A DNA stretch of 64,000 nucleotides from Marasmitruncus massiliensis (GCF_900186535.1 NZ_FYDE01000005.1:968895-1032894); one strand, 5' to 3'. Shown: positions 20,046-29,823, numbered from the stretch's first letter. Notes: generated by a model not told the origin, from the sequence alone. Numbers and translations: made by a program.

Positions 20046-20168
20046 TTTTTTATCGCATTTATCATAAAAATCCGGTTACTTATCGCAGATTGGAAATCAA
20101 TAGATCACATTTTGCACACAATTTTACCTCATACTGAAAAGAACAACTTGACAGGACAGGTGAGCGTA

Positions 20169-20843
20169 ATGGACAGTAAAATTCTGGTGGCGGAAGACGA
20201 AGCAAAAATCAGGCAGCTGGTGGCAAGTTATCTTGTGCGGGAGGGCTTTAAAGTCATTGAAGCCGCGGACGGGGAAGAAGCGGTCAAGCGCTTTGAGGAC
20301 AACGAGGATGTCGTCCTTGTGATGCTGGACGTCATGATGCCCAATAAAGACGGATATGACGCCTGCCGGGAGATCCGGAGCAAGTCGGACGTTCCGATCC
20401 TGATGCTGACGGCGCGGGACAGCGAGGTGGACGAACTGGCCGGATTCCGCATGGGGGCCGATGAATATATTGCGAAACCTTTTTCCCCGATGATTCTGGT
20501 GACAAGGGTCAAGAATCTGCTGCGCCGCACCACCTCAAATGATATGAGCGATGTTTCGGTAGGCGGTATCAAAGTGCTTTACCGTGAACGCACGGTGCTG
20601 GTCGATGATAAAAAGATCATTACGACACCTAAGGAGTTTGATCTGCTTTATTACCTGATTAAAAACACGAACATTGTTCTGACAAGGGATCAGATCATCT
20701 GCACAGTGTGGGATATGGATTATAACGGTGATGACCGGACGGTTGACACCCATATCAAATGCCTGCGCGCTAAGATTGGCCGCTACTCCAAAAATATTGT
20801 GACAGTGCGAAAGGTTGGTTACAAATTTGAGTGGCTGGAATAA
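20169..20843 (+). CDS. OmpR-family response regulator
   Basis: Transcription factor of a two-component system. The receiver domain has the acidic pocket AEDE, the phospho-acceptor D54 in VMLDVMMP, the T of LMLTARD and the K of YIAKPFSP. The C-terminal winged helix carries TPKEFDLLYYLIKN and DRTVDTHIKCLRAKIG. Start ATG at 20169, 224 residues. It overlaps the kinase gene by about 29 bases. The efflux operon that follows is the likely target, by position only. Confidence 0.93.
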   Translation: MDSKILVAEDEAKIRQLVASYLVREGFKVIEAADGEEAVKRFEDNEDVVLVMLDVMMPNKDGYDACREIRSKSDVPILMLTARDSEVDELAGFRMGADEYIAKPFSPMILVTRVKNLLRRTTSNDMSDVSVGGIKVLYRERTVLVDDKKIITTPKEFDLLYYLIKNTNIVLTRDQIICTVWDMDYNGDDRTVDTHIKCLRAKIGRYSKNIVTVRKVGYKFEWLE

Positions 20844-22377
20844 ATGGGGAATCCGGCGCAAGCTGTTTTCTGTCATCATTCTGATTCTGCTGTTTAATGT
20901 TGTGGTTTTGCTGGTGATGGGTTCCACCCTGTTTGCCGGCTTTTATCAGTCCAATAAGATCGGGGAGCTGAAGAAAAGCGCAAATCAGATCCGGCAGGCT
21001 TATCAGCAGAACAGCGAGACGTTTTATGACGAAATCAGCCTCATCGAAAACGAAAACACTCTGGTCAGCGTTTTTTCCGTCGGAGACGACGGTTCCCTGA
21101 AAGTCCTTTACCATTCCCGCGCGGACAAAGGCGAGGGGCGCTCATCGGAAGTGCCGCGTGACCTACCGCCCATGGTGCCCAGCAATAAAATGGAGGAATG
21201 GAAAAAAGAACTTCTGACCCGGATTCAGGATCTGGATGAATCGTTCGATGTGCAGGGGTTTGGAGCGCGAAGCGGCAACGGACGCATGGACATCACCCTT
21301 GCCACCAGGCTGGATGCGAACCTCTATCTCTTCATGCAGACGCCGAAGGATTTTATCCGTTCCACGGCGGATCTGGCTGTCATCTATACGGCGCTTCTTT
21401 CAATCGGCATCCTGCTGATCGGGTCGGTCATCATTTACTTCGTGGTTGCGCGCGTTACAAAACCGATCCAGCAGATACAGAAGGTAGCCGGGCAGATAGC
21501 CAAAATGGATTTTTCCGACCGCTGTGAAATTAAAGGCGGCGATGAAATTGCCATGCTGGGGACCAGCATCAACCACATGTCCGAAGAACTGGAGGCCTCC
21601 ATTGAAAAGCTGGTGGAAGCAAACCAGGTGCTGCAAAACGATCTTGTCCGCCAGCAGCAGACCGACCGTATGCGCCAGCAGTTTGTGGCGAATGTGTCCC
21701 ATGATTTCAAAACGCCGCTGACGCTGATGATCAGTTATGCGGAAGCGATTGCCGAAAGCGCGCAGAATGACCATCTCCAGGAATACTGCGAAATCATTAT
21801 CGGTGAAGGGAACAAGCTCTCTCAAATGGTGGGGCGGCTGCTGAACCTTTCCAAGCTGGAAAACGGCATTGACCAGGTGGAAAAGTCTATTTTTTGTTTA
21901 AGCGAAGTTTTCGATCAGGTCATTAACAATCAGCGCATTATAACGGAGCGGCAGAATGTTACCGCCAAAAAAGAACTGGACGAGGAGTTCATTGTATACG
22001 CCGATTATCAGAAGATCGAACAGGTCGTGACAAATCTGTTTGAAAATGCGGTGAAGTATACGCCCCCCGGCGGAACCGTTGTAATAGCCGCGGGCCGGCA
22101 GAACGGGAAATGCCATGTGTCTGTGATAAACACCGGAGACCATATTGCCGAGGAAGATCTGGAAAACCTGTTTGAAAGTTTTTACCGGGCGGATAAATCC
22201 CGTACAAGAGGCACCCAGAGCTATGGCCTTGGGCTGGCGATTGTGAAGGTTGTCATGGAGGCGCACGGGCAGCGTTACGGGGTGGAAAATATCGACAAGG
22301 GTGTAAAATTCTGGTTTGAACTGGAGCTTTCTGATCTGAATGATGAGGAACAGGATCCCCTCCACATCCTGGTTTGA
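20815..22377 (+). CDS. Membrane sensor histidine kinase
   Basis: Partner of the preceding regulator. It has TM1 at about residues 20-40, an extracellular domain of about 150 residues, TM2 at about 185-205, HAMP, then the H box FVANVSHDFKTPLTLMISYAE. The ATPase domain has NLFENAVKYTPPGG and GLGLAIVKVVMEAHG. Length 520 residues. The start is a TTG at 20815 inside the regulator gene; no better start was seen, as the next ATG is out of frame. Kinase-regulator pairs next to MacAB-type pumps often sense antimicrobial peptides; that is inference here. Confidence 0.92.
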   Translation: MVTNLSGWNKWGIRRKLFSVIILILLFNVVVLLVMGSTLFAGFYQSNKIGELKKSANQIRQAYQQNSETFYDEISLIENENTLVSVFSVGDDGSLKVLYHSRADKGEGRSSEVPRDLPPMVPSNKMEEWKKELLTRIQDLDESFDVQGFGARSGNGRMDITLATRLDANLYLFMQTPKDFIRSTADLAVIYTALLSIGILLIGSVIIYFVVARVTKPIQQIQKVAGQIAKMDFSDRCEIKGGDEIAMLGTSINHMSEELEASIEKLVEANQVLQNDLVRQQQTDRMRQQFVANVSHDFKTPLTLMISYAEAIAESAQNDHLQEYCEIIIGEGNKLSQMVGRLLNLSKLENGIDQVEKSIFCLSEVFDQVINNQRIITERQNVTAKKELDEEFIVYADYQKIEQVVTNLFENAVKYTPPGGTVVIAAGRQNGKCHVSVINTGDHIAEEDLENLFESFYRADKSRTRGTQSYGLGLAIVKVVMEAHGQRYGVENIDKGVKFWFELELSDLNDEEQDPLHILV

Positions 22378-22399
22378 GCGTAAAATCGCTGTTCAATTG

Positions 22400-22436
22400 A
22401 ATCCGCGGGAGCCTTTGGGCACTCGCGGATTTTTTG
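22400..22436 (+). terminator. Terminator after the two-component genes
   Basis: AATCCGCG-GGAG and CTCGCGGATTTTTT form a stem with a T run. It separates the kinase from the efflux operon, so the pump has its own promoter or depends on read-through. Confidence 0.75.
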
Positions 22437-22536
22437 TCGAACCCGGCACTGTTTCACACAATTCACACACAATGCGTCGTTACAATCGTCTCAAAGAATC
22501 AAAAGCGGACTGCACAAATGATAGGGGGATCTTGCG

Positions 22537-24171
22537 ATGACGGAACAGCTTCGGAAGCTGCCGGTCAAAAAGCTGGCAATAGCGGCTGCCATAATCGGAC
22601 TCAGCGCCTGTGTGCTGACAGCATTTACTTTTGGCGGGACCAAAAAAGAGGAAACACAGACGGTTTATAAAGAGACTGCCGTTCAGAAGGGCGATCTGAC
22701 GGTGGGGGTCAGTGAGACGGGGTCTGCTACCATTAAGGCAGTTACAATTGATACGGAAATTGACGCCAAGGTGGAAAAGGTGCTTGTCAAGGCGGGACAG
22801 TCCGTAAAAAAAGGGGACGCGCTGATCCAGCTTTCCACCGAGGATTTGCAGGATGAACTGGAAACGCTCCAGTTGAGCTACGAAAAGCAGCAACTGTCGA
22901 TTCAAAAAGCGGAGCTCGATCAAAAAGTTTCCGAACTGGAAGCAAAGTCTACCTTGGACAGCAGTATCCTCAAAGGGGAAACAGCCGATCAGTCCTATGA
23001 AATCACGCTGGATCAGGCGGAATATGAATATGCAAATGCTAAATCAGAGCTTTCGGAGCTTGGCGATACGCTGAATGACTATGAAAATGAACTGGACGAT
23101 ATGGATGATACCCTTAAAAAATACGCCCAAAACGCGGATGAGGCAAAAGCGGCCCTGATTGAGGCGCTGAATGCGGCAGACAGCAGTCTCGGCCTTTCCA
23201 CAGGCTCATCCGACACCGATATCAGCGGCGCCTATGACGGAGTAACGGACAGCGACCTCGACTCCGAGACAATACGTGCCATCAAAAACCTTTACAGCAA
23301 ATGGGAAAGCGCAGAAGACAAGTACGACGATTATAACGACGCTTACGACGAGAAAGAGGAAAGCCTCAAAGATAAGATTTCCTCTACGAAGAGCAGTATC
23401 AAAAGCAAATCCCTTTCGCTCAAAAGCCTCGAATCCAGCATGAAACTGGATGAAACCACGGCGGAAGCGGATAAAAACAGCAGCCTTGTCACAGCGGAGA
23501 ATGCGCAGACCATTTACGATACAGAACTCGCGCAGAATGATATCAGCTTAAAAACCGCTCAACTGGAGCTGAAGGAAATTCAGAAGAATATTGATGAGTT
23601 AACTCCTTACTTAAACGGCGGAATCCTCACAGCCACCTGCGACGGGCTGGTCATGAGCCTTGGCTGTGAAGAGGGGGATGAGGTTTCCAAGGGCGCTACA
23701 CTGGTTACCCTTTCCGACCCGCAGAATGCTTACGCGGTGGTCACCATTGATCAGGAGGACATTGCCGATGTGAAACTGGGCAACACTGCGAATGTTACAT
23801 TCAGCGCTTACGAGGAACTTAAATTTACCGGCACCATCGATTCCATCTCCATTACGCCCGCGCGTTCGGGATCCTCAACCGTCAGCTACACCGTCAATGT
23901 AAAACTGGACGGCGATGCTTCGCAGATATATGAGGGGATGACCTGTGAAATCACCTTCATCACAAAGGAAGTAAAGGACGTTCTCTATGTTTCCAATAAG
24001 GCGATCATCAGCGACGGCGGCAAGGAATCTGTCAAGGTGAAAGGCTCGGACGGCGCGGTCGGACAGGTGGAAGTAACCACAGGATTTTCGGATGGGCGCA
24101 ATGTGGAAATCAAGTCCGGCCTTTCGGAAGGGGACACCGCCCTGATTGAAAGCCAGGTGCAGACCAGATGA
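22537..24171 (+). CDS. Efflux periplasmic-adaptor-like protein (MacA/HlyD family)
   Basis: Membrane-anchored adaptor of an ABC efflux or export system. TM at about residues 12-30 is followed by a lipoyl/barrel-sandwich half (VEKVLVKAGQSVKKGDALIQL). A very long coiled coil runs from about 95 to 360, including a Ser/Asp-rich loop DSSLGLSTGSSDTDISGAYD. The second lipoyl half (VMSLGCEEGDEVSKGATLVTL) and a beta-barrel close the protein. Length 544 residues, longer than the usual ~400 because of the coil. It overlaps the permease gene by 4 bases. Confidence 0.88.
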   Translation: MTEQLRKLPVKKLAIAAAIIGLSACVLTAFTFGGTKKEETQTVYKETAVQKGDLTVGVSETGSATIKAVTIDTEIDAKVEKVLVKAGQSVKKGDALIQLSTEDLQDELETLQLSYEKQQLSIQKAELDQKVSELEAKSTLDSSILKGETADQSYEITLDQAEYEYANAKSELSELGDTLNDYENELDDMDDTLKKYAQNADEAKAALIEALNAADSSLGLSTGSSDTDISGAYDGVTDSDLDSETIRAIKNLYSKWESAEDKYDDYNDAYDEKEESLKDKISSTKSSIKSKSLSLKSLESSMKLDETTAEADKNSSLVTAENAQTIYDTELAQNDISLKTAQLELKEIQKNIDELTPYLNGGILTATCDGLVMSLGCEEGDEVSKGATLVTLSDPQNAYAVVTIDQEDIADVKLGNTANVTFSAYEELKFTGTIDSISITPARSGSSTVSYTVNVKLDGDASQIYEGMTCEITFITKEVKDVLYVSNKAIISDGGKESVKVKGSDGAVGQVEVTTGFSDGRNVEIKSGLSEGDTALIESQVQTR

Positions 24172-25517
24172 GACTGACGGAACTGCTGCATTTGGTATGG
24201 CTAAACATTACAGAAAACAAATTTAAGGTGATTCTAACCTCTCTTGGAATTATTGTCGGGGCCGCGACCATCGTGATGGTCATTGCCATCGGGCGCGGCG
24301 GTCAGGCGGACGTGGAAGATCAGTTTAAAAACCTTTCCGCCGGTGCAATCGATGTTGTATATGCCGGGCAGATTGACATGGACAACATGATGGCAGGCCC
24401 TGGAATGGGGGGAGGGATGCCGCCTGATATGGGGGGTGAACGCTCCTGGAGCAACCGTTCGGGCGGCAGCGGCCGGGCATCGGGCGGGGGACGTTCTTCC
24501 GGAGGTCAGATGGGCGGTATGGGAGGCACGTCCGCTCTAAGGAAGACGGTCACGCTGGACGAGGAAGATGTGGAAGATATTCTGCTCTTTGTACCGGATG
24601 TGGAGGCCGCTTCCATTTCCGCCTCCACAAAAACCAGTGTGACAGGCGGAAACCTTGAGGAAGAGACGCAATATACGGTAGCGGGTGTAAAGCCGGAATA
24701 TCAGGACATGAGCAATCTGACCATGGCGATTGGGGACTTTATCACAGATGAAAACGACGGGAATGAGGAAAAAATCTGCATCTTAGGATACAGTCTGGCT
24801 TTGGAAATTTTCGATACGATTATGGAGGCCTACGACAGCATGGTTTACATAGACGGCAGGTCGTTCACAGTGAACGGGGTCCTTTCCCAGATGGGCTCGA
24901 TGGCATCGGGAATCAGCCCCGACACGGCGATTTTTGTGCCTTACTCTACCGCGAAAAAATATGTGATGGGAAGCAGTATCAGCCCCCAGATCACCGTGAT
25001 TGCCGGCGATGTCAACAAGGTGCCGGAGGTTTCGGAAAATATCGAGACCGTTCTGACGTCCAGCTATACAGGCTCAAGCTTTACCATTACCGATGCGGGA
25101 AGCAAAATGGAAGCCGCCGCACAGTCGGCAAAAACGCTCTCGATGCTGCTGATCGCGGTTGCCTCCATTGTGTTTATCGTAGGCGGAATCGGCATCATGA
25201 ATGTGCTGTTTGTATCGGTGCAGGAGCGCACCCGGGAAATCGGGATTCTAAAAGCGCTTGGCAGCTCCAGACATGACATCCTGCTCGAATTTCTGTTTGA
25301 AGCCAACATGATCAGCACCTTCGGCGGCGTGGCCGGCATCGGGCTCAGCTTCGGGCTGCTGCCGCTTGTGCAGCAGTTCGGCATGCGCGTGGAGCCGTCG
25401 ATGCAGGGCTGGATAATGGCTTTAGTGTTTGCTATCCTGACAGGGACGGTATTCGGATTTTATCCGGCCATGAAAGCTTCCAAACTAATTCCGATCGAAG
25501 CGCTGAACGCGGAGTGA
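24168..25517 (+). CDS. MacB-like ABC transporter permease
   Basis: Membrane subunit of the same system. It has TM1 at about residues 17-42 (GIIVGAATIVMVIAIGRG), a large extracellular domain, then three TM segments with the FtsX/MacB motif FVSVQERTREIGILKALGSS. The extracellular domain begins with an unusual Gly/Met/Ser stretch of about 60 residues (GPGMGGGMPPDMGGERS and SGGSGRASGGGRSSGGQMGG), absent from typical MacB. Length 449 residues. The ATPase is a separate gene at 26197, with a lipoprotein gene between. Confidence 0.88.
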   Translation: MRLTELLHLVWLNITENKFKVILTSLGIIVGAATIVMVIAIGRGGQADVEDQFKNLSAGAIDVVYAGQIDMDNMMAGPGMGGGMPPDMGGERSWSNRSGGSGRASGGGRSSGGQMGGMGGTSALRKTVTLDEEDVEDILLFVPDVEAASISASTKTSVTGGNLEEETQYTVAGVKPEYQDMSNLTMAIGDFITDENDGNEEKICILGYSLALEIFDTIMEAYDSMVYIDGRSFTVNGVLSQMGSMASGISPDTAIFVPYSTAKKYVMGSSISPQITVIAGDVNKVPEVSENIETVLTSSYTGSSFTITDAGSKMEAAAQSAKTLSMLLIAVASIVFIVGGIGIMNVLFVSVQERTREIGILKALGSSRHDILLEFLFEANMISTFGGVAGIGLSFGLLPLVQQFGMRVEPSMQGWIMALVFAILTGTVFGFYPAMKASKLIPIEALNAE

Positions 25518-25522
25518 TGCAT

Positions 25523-26197
25523 ATGAAGAAAAAATGGCTGACAGTGGTTCTTACAGTACTCTTGATTTTTTCCGGCTGTTCTTCTGTCGAAGACGCTAAG
25601 ACGGCTGTACTAAGCTGGATGGGGAAAGAGCAGACTGTCCGGCAGGAAACGGCGCTTGCCGAAGGGCAATATCAGATATCCGGGAAAATTAAAGAGATTC
25701 GGGGGAATGAGATGACCCTTGAACTGGGCGAGCTTGAAGGCTCCGGCAGGCAGAACTTTGACCGGGAAAAGGCGGAAGAGAGCGGCGGACAGAACCGTTC
25801 TTCCGGAAGGCAGTCAGCGGGCGAACCTGCTTCACCGTTTTCTGCGGAACAGGGAACTCCCCCGTCGGATACGCAGGGCGGTGACCTTCCTGAAATACAG
25901 GGGGATGCCCTTTCGGAGACGCAGGACGGGACGCGCTCCGGGAGCGGCAAGGGTGATTCAGCCGCCCGGCGGAGCGGCGCAAGCGGCAGCGGGCGGCAAT
26001 CTTTCACAGCAACGTTTCAAAAATCGGGGGAGACAAAGATCTGTCTGATTCCGGTTAAAACGCCGGTATATGCGGCTGGCAATACAGGCACAAAACTGAG
26101 CTTCTCACAGCTGGAGGTCGGCGCCGTTATTACAGCCACTCTCCAAAAAAGCGATTCCGGTGATGATTACTTTATTTCCATACAGGTGGTGGGCTGA
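25523..26197 (+). CDS. Lipoprotein of the efflux operon, low-complexity centre
   Basis: Signal peptide with lipobox IFSGC (Cys about 18), then an OB-like segment (QYQISGKIKEIRGNEMTLELG). About 90 residues rich in Gly, Ser, Gln and Asp follow, and a C-terminal piece (TKICLIPVKTPVYAAG, VGAVITATLQKSDSGDDYF). Start at the MKKKWL methionine (25523), 224 residues. Its stop overlaps the ATPase start. I do not recognise a named family; it resembles small DUF5666-like domains. A role as surface partner of the pump is suggested by position only. Confidence 0.75.
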   Translation: MKKKWLTVVLTVLLIFSGCSSVEDAKTAVLSWMGKEQTVRQETALAEGQYQISGKIKEIRGNEMTLELGELEGSGRQNFDREKAEESGGQNRSSGRQSAGEPASPFSAEQGTPPSDTQGGDLPEIQGDALSETQDGTRSGSGKGDSAARRSGASGSGRQSFTATFQKSGETKICLIPVKTPVYAAGNTGTKLSFSQLEVGAVITATLQKSDSGDDYFISIQVVG

Positions 26198-26880
26198 TGG
26201 CTGAAACAAGTGAAAATATGATCGAGATGCGCGGCGTGTGCAAAGGTTATGACATGGGCGGCGCGCGGCTTGAGGTACTGAAAAATATTGACCTGACCGT
26301 CAAACGCGGACAGTTTCTGGCAATTCTGGGGCCGTCGGGTTCCGGAAAATCAACACTGATGAACCTGATCGGATGTATGGATCGGGCGGACCAGGGGGAA
26401 TATATGCTGGACGGAAGCCCCATCCATACCTATAAGGACGATGAACTGACGGTAATCCGCAACCGGAAAATCGGGTTTGTATTTCAGAAATACCATCTGA
26501 TCCCCAAGTATACGGTATTGCAGAATGTGATCATGCCGCTTCTGCTGAGGGGCATGAGCCATCGTCAGGCTGCGGCGGACTGCGCCGAAACGATCGCCAT
26601 GCTGGGCCTGTCCGACCGCCTGACCCACCGGCCGAACGAACTTTCCGGCGGACAGCAGCAGCGGGTCGCAATCGCCAGAGCTTTGGTTGGGCATCCCGCC
26701 ATCCTGCTTGCCGACGAGCCTACCGGTGCGCTTGATTCCGCGACAGGGCTGGAAGTTCTGGAGCTTTTCAGCAAACTCAACGAAATGGGCAACACGATTA
26801 TTATGATCACCCACGACCTGTCGGTGGCCGCACATGCGAAGCGGACCGTTAAAATCATTGACGGGGAACTGTTTGAATAA
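26197..26880 (+). CDS. MacB-type ABC transporter ATP-binding protein
   Basis: Drives the efflux complex. The 227 residues include Walker A GPSGSGKST, Q-loop VFQKYHLIPKYTVLQNV, signature LSGGQQQRVAIARAL, Walker B ILLADEPTGALDS and the switch histidine in MITHD. This is the LolD/MacB-type ATPase. It is the last gene of the operon, followed by a strong terminator. Confidence 0.93.
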   Translation: MAETSENMIEMRGVCKGYDMGGARLEVLKNIDLTVKRGQFLAILGPSGSGKSTLMNLIGCMDRADQGEYMLDGSPIHTYKDDELTVIRNRKIGFVFQKYHLIPKYTVLQNVIMPLLLRGMSHRQAAADCAETIAMLGLSDRLTHRPNELSGGQQQRVAIARALVGHPAILLADEPTGALDSATGLEVLELFSKLNEMGNTIIMITHDLSVAAHAKRTVKIIDGELFE

Positions 26881-26894
26881 GAATCTGCATAAGA

Positions 26895-26933
26895 AATGCA
26901 AGGCGGCAGTCAAAAGGGCTGCCGCTTTGCATT
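26895..26933 (+). terminator. Terminator after the efflux operon
   Basis: AATGCAAGGCGGCAG and CTGCCGCTTTGCATT form a stem of about 14 bp with one bulge; only a short T stretch follows. Confidence 0.7.
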
Positions 26934-27092
26934 CCTTTAGGAAATACATCTGGACTTTTTGACGAAAATCGAATATGATAATAAAAGTGTCTTTGGGCGG
27001 AGGATTTTTCTCTGGATTCTCCCCATTATAACCGTTCTGAACGGCTGGGCGCATTCGTCCTGGCGTTCAGAGAAGTAATAGAGGTGTGTTGT

Positions 27093-28430
27093 GTGTCAAA
27101 TGAAAAAAATTTAAATGGGCCGTCATCGGCCGGAAAGTTCGGGAGCAAGCTGGGGTTTATCATGGCTTCGGTCGGCTCGGCCATTGGCATGGGAAATATC
27201 TGGATGTTTCCTTACCGCACCGGACAATACGGCGGAGCGGCTTTTCTGGTTCCGTATTTTCTGTTTGTCGCTCTGTTCGGCTGGGTCGGCCTTTCCGGCG
27301 AGTTTGCGCTTGGGCGGCTGACGGGGACAGGCCCGATCGGGTCCTACGATTATGCCATGAAATCGCGCGGCAAAAGGGGTGGAAAATTCCTGGGTGCGAT
27401 TCCGCTGTTCGGCTCTCTGGGAATCGCAATCGGATACTCTATCGTGGTGGGATGGGTGCTTCGTTCTCTGGCGGGTTCTGCGACAGGCGCAATTTTTCGG
27501 GGGGAATCCGCCGATTTTTTTGCGGAAATGACAGGGCCGTTTGGAAGTGTGCCGTGGCATTTTGCGGTAGTAGTTTTGACTGTGCTGATTCTTGCAGGCG
27601 GAATTGTCGGCGGTATTGAAAAAATCAATAAAATTATGATGCCGGCTTTTTTCATTCTATTTTTCATTATCGCGGTACGTGTTGCGTTTTTGCCGGGCAC
27701 AGGCGCCGGCTATGCCTATCTGCTTGTTCCCAAATGGGACCAGCTCTTGCGGCCTCAAACCTGGATTATGGCTATGGGGCAGGCTTTCTTTTCTCTGTCC
27801 ATCACAGGCTCGGGAATGATTATCTACGGCAGCTATCTTTCCAAAAAAGAAGATATCGTGCATTCTTCTATCCTCACCGCTATTCTGGATACGGCCGCGG
27901 CGCTGGTAGCCGGATTTGCCGTGATTCCCGCTGTGTTCGCTTTTGGGATGGATCCTCAGGCGGGGCCTCCGCTCATTTTTATCATTCTGCCGAAGGTATT
28001 TTCGCAGATGCCTTTGGGAGGCATGTTTGCCACGCTGTTCTTTGTTTCGGTGCTGTTTGCGGGTGTGACATCCCTGGTGAACATGTTTGAGGTCTGCACA
28101 GAGGCGGCTCAAAAGCATCTGCGTCTGGGCCGCATACCGGCGCTGCTGCTGGTGGGAACGGTGGTTTTCGCCGCTGGGGTTTTGATCGAGTATGAACCGT
28201 ATATGGGCCGCTGGATGGATTTTATCACGATCTTTGTGGTGCCGGTGGGTGCCGTGTTGGGGGCCATCATGATCTACTGGGTGCTCGGACTTCCGAAAAT
28301 TCAGGCGGAGCTTATGGCAGGACGCCAGAGGCCGCTTGGCAGGGCATTCGGCTTTTTCGCCAAATATGTCTATGTCATTCTTGCCGCGTCCGTGGTGGTG
28401 TTCAGCATTGCATACGGCGGAATCGGCTAA
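27093..28430 (+). CDS. Sodium-dependent transporter, NSS (SNF) family
   Basis: Secondary transporter that probably imports an amino acid or related compound with Na+. The N-terminus has the family hallmark MASVGSAIGMGNIWMFPYRT, the Na+ and substrate site of LeuT-type proteins. About eleven hydrophobic segments follow. Length 445 residues from the GTG at 27093, eight bases after GAGG; an earlier in-frame GTG at 27084 overlaps that ribosome site. Stand-alone gene. The substrate cannot be read from sequence. Confidence 0.9.
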   Translation: MSNEKNLNGPSSAGKFGSKLGFIMASVGSAIGMGNIWMFPYRTGQYGGAAFLVPYFLFVALFGWVGLSGEFALGRLTGTGPIGSYDYAMKSRGKRGGKFLGAIPLFGSLGIAIGYSIVVGWVLRSLAGSATGAIFRGESADFFAEMTGPFGSVPWHFAVVVLTVLILAGGIVGGIEKINKIMMPAFFILFFIIAVRVAFLPGTGAGYAYLLVPKWDQLLRPQTWIMAMGQAFFSLSITGSGMIIYGSYLSKKEDIVHSSILTAILDTAAALVAGFAVIPAVFAFGMDPQAGPPLIFIILPKVFSQMPLGGMFATLFFVSVLFAGVTSLVNMFEVCTEAAQKHLRLGRIPALLLVGTVVFAAGVLIEYEPYMGRWMDFITIFVVPVGAVLGAIMIYWVLGLPKIQAELMAGRQRPLGRAFGFFAKYVYVILAASVVVFSIAYGGIG

Positions 28431-28525
28431 ATCACTGCTTCTCGTTCTGCTCAAACGCTGTACAATTTTTGATAGCTGGTATATAATAATATTGGAGTAA
28501 AAGTTGAATGAGGAGGGAAGCGGAC

Positions 28526-29161
28526 ATGACGGGAAAAACAGTCATCACGATTGGCAGAGAATTCGGCAGCGGAGGCAGGGAAATTGGAAAAAAGCTGGCG
28601 GAACGGCTACAAATCGCATTCTATGACAAAGAATTGCTCGAAGTAGCGGCGAAGGAAAGCGGAATTTGCAAGGAACTGTTTGAAAGCAACGATGAAAAAC
28701 CGGTCAACAGCCTGCTGTATTCCCTTTCCGTGAACCCCTATTCAGTCGGAACAATTGCCGGCACATCGGATCTTCTTCCGATTAATAACAAGCTGTTTCT
28801 TGCGCAGTTTGACGCAATCCGAAAGGTCGCGCAGCAGCATTCCTGCGTCATTGTGGGACGCTGCGCAGACTATGCGCTGCGTGACGAGCCGGATTGTTAC
28901 CACATTTTTATCCACGCACCGCTGCAGACACGTATCAAGCGCATTAAGGAACTCTATGAGCTGAGTTCGGGTGAAGCGAAAGATCTGATCCTGAAAACCG
29001 ATAAAAAGCGCAGTGCTTATTATAACTCCTACGCAGACCACAAATGGGGAGAAATCGGCAATCATCACCTGGTGGCCGATAGCAGTATGCTTGGAATTGA
29101 CGGTTGCGTTGAACTGATTATAAAATTTTTGGAACTTCAAAACAGATACAGATCGTTATAA
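28526..29161 (+). CDS. Cytidylate-kinase-like P-loop protein
   Basis: Belongs to the cytidylate kinase-like family (AAK6/COG1102 type). The N-terminal P-loop ITIGREFGSGGREIGKKLAE replaces the usual GxxGxGK, and VIVGRCADYALRD and RIKRIKELYELSSGEAKDL follow. Length 211 residues from the ATG at 28526 after GGAGGG. Many clostridial genomes have such paralogs besides the true Cmk; the substrate is unknown. It is followed 18 bases later by a DUF3006 gene. Confidence 0.85.
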   Translation: MTGKTVITIGREFGSGGREIGKKLAERLQIAFYDKELLEVAAKESGICKELFESNDEKPVNSLLYSLSVNPYSVGTIAGTSDLLPINNKLFLAQFDAIRKVAQQHSCVIVGRCADYALRDEPDCYHIFIHAPLQTRIKRIKELYELSSGEAKDLILKTDKKRSAYYNSYADHKWGEIGNHHLVADSSMLGIDGCVELIIKFLELQNRYRSL

Positions 29162-29179
29162 AATCGATGGAGATATACA

Positions 29180-29395
29180 ATGAGTTATATTATTGACCGG
29201 TTTGAGGGAGAGTTCGCAATTTGTGAAGACGAGACCGGTGTTATGCACGATATCAAAAAAACGCTTCTTCCTGCGAATGCGGTTGTAGGGGATTGCTTTG
29301 AGGAGATAAACGGTGCATATGTATTGGACCCTCAGGAAACTGTGCGCCGCCGCGAGACAATCCGTAGCAAGCTGGAATCCCTCTGGGAAGAATAG
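29180..29395 (+). CDS. DUF3006 family small protein
   Basis: A 71-residue protein starting MSYIIDRFEGEFAICEDETG and ending RKLESLW-like (IRSKLESLWEE). The family is a small beta-barrel-like domain of unknown function in Firmicutes. It follows the cytidylate-kinase-like gene closely, so it is probably in the same transcript. Its terminator has been split by the transposon at 29447. Confidence 0.8.
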   Translation: MSYIIDRFEGEFAICEDETGVMHDIKKTLLPANAVVGDCFEEINGAYVLDPQETVRRRETIRSKLESLWEE

Positions 29396-29436
29396 TGCAA
29401 CCCTGTGAAGATAAGATAGAATACAGAAAAAAGTCC

Positions 29437-29446
29437 GGCATGAGCC
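29437..29446. repeat. Left target-site duplication of the 1.3-kb transposon (GGCATGAGCC)
   Basis: The same ten bases occur at 30750-30759. Left flank AAAAAAGTCC plus GGCATGAGCC plus right flank GGGCTTTTTT rebuilds one terminator hairpin with loop ATGA. Confidence 0.8.
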
Positions 29447-29478
29447 TATTGTCATTTAGTTAAGCCCTATCCCAAACG

Positions 29479-29528
29479 AAAAAAAGCCCCCTGTCCATTT
29501 TTTAAAGAATGGACAGGGGGCTTTTTTA
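29479..29528. terminator. Strong bidirectional hairpin inside the transposon
   Basis: AAAAAAGCCCCCTGTCCATT and AATGGACAGGGGGCTTTTTT around a short AT loop; both strands end in a T run. It lies just inside the left inverted repeat and may insulate the element from outside transcription. Confidence 0.85.
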
Positions 29529-29823
29529 TTATTCGCTTGTTTACGCACAATCATTATAGGGGTTATCGTCTTATGATTGAAATGATTGTATTTATTCTAT
29601 TAAGTATGAGTTTAAAGGGCACCGTTAGGCTCAATATAATAGGAGCCGGAATTACTAACGAAGAGACATCGAGTAGTAAATCCTCAACTTATCAAGGCCT
29701 GTAACAAACGAACAGTACTTATATACTGCAATGTCACCACAGATATTTTACACAAAGAAAGTATCAGTCTTTACGATGGTATGATATATTATTAAAAAGT
29801 AAATAATCTGATGGGGAACGGGT

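Noticed and set aside
29573-29704. A 43-codon frame beginning MIEMIVFILLSMSLKG inside the 1.3-kb transposon.
   Set aside because: Ribosome site is weak (GGGG ten bases away), no recognised family, and the region is AT-rich where short frames arise by chance.
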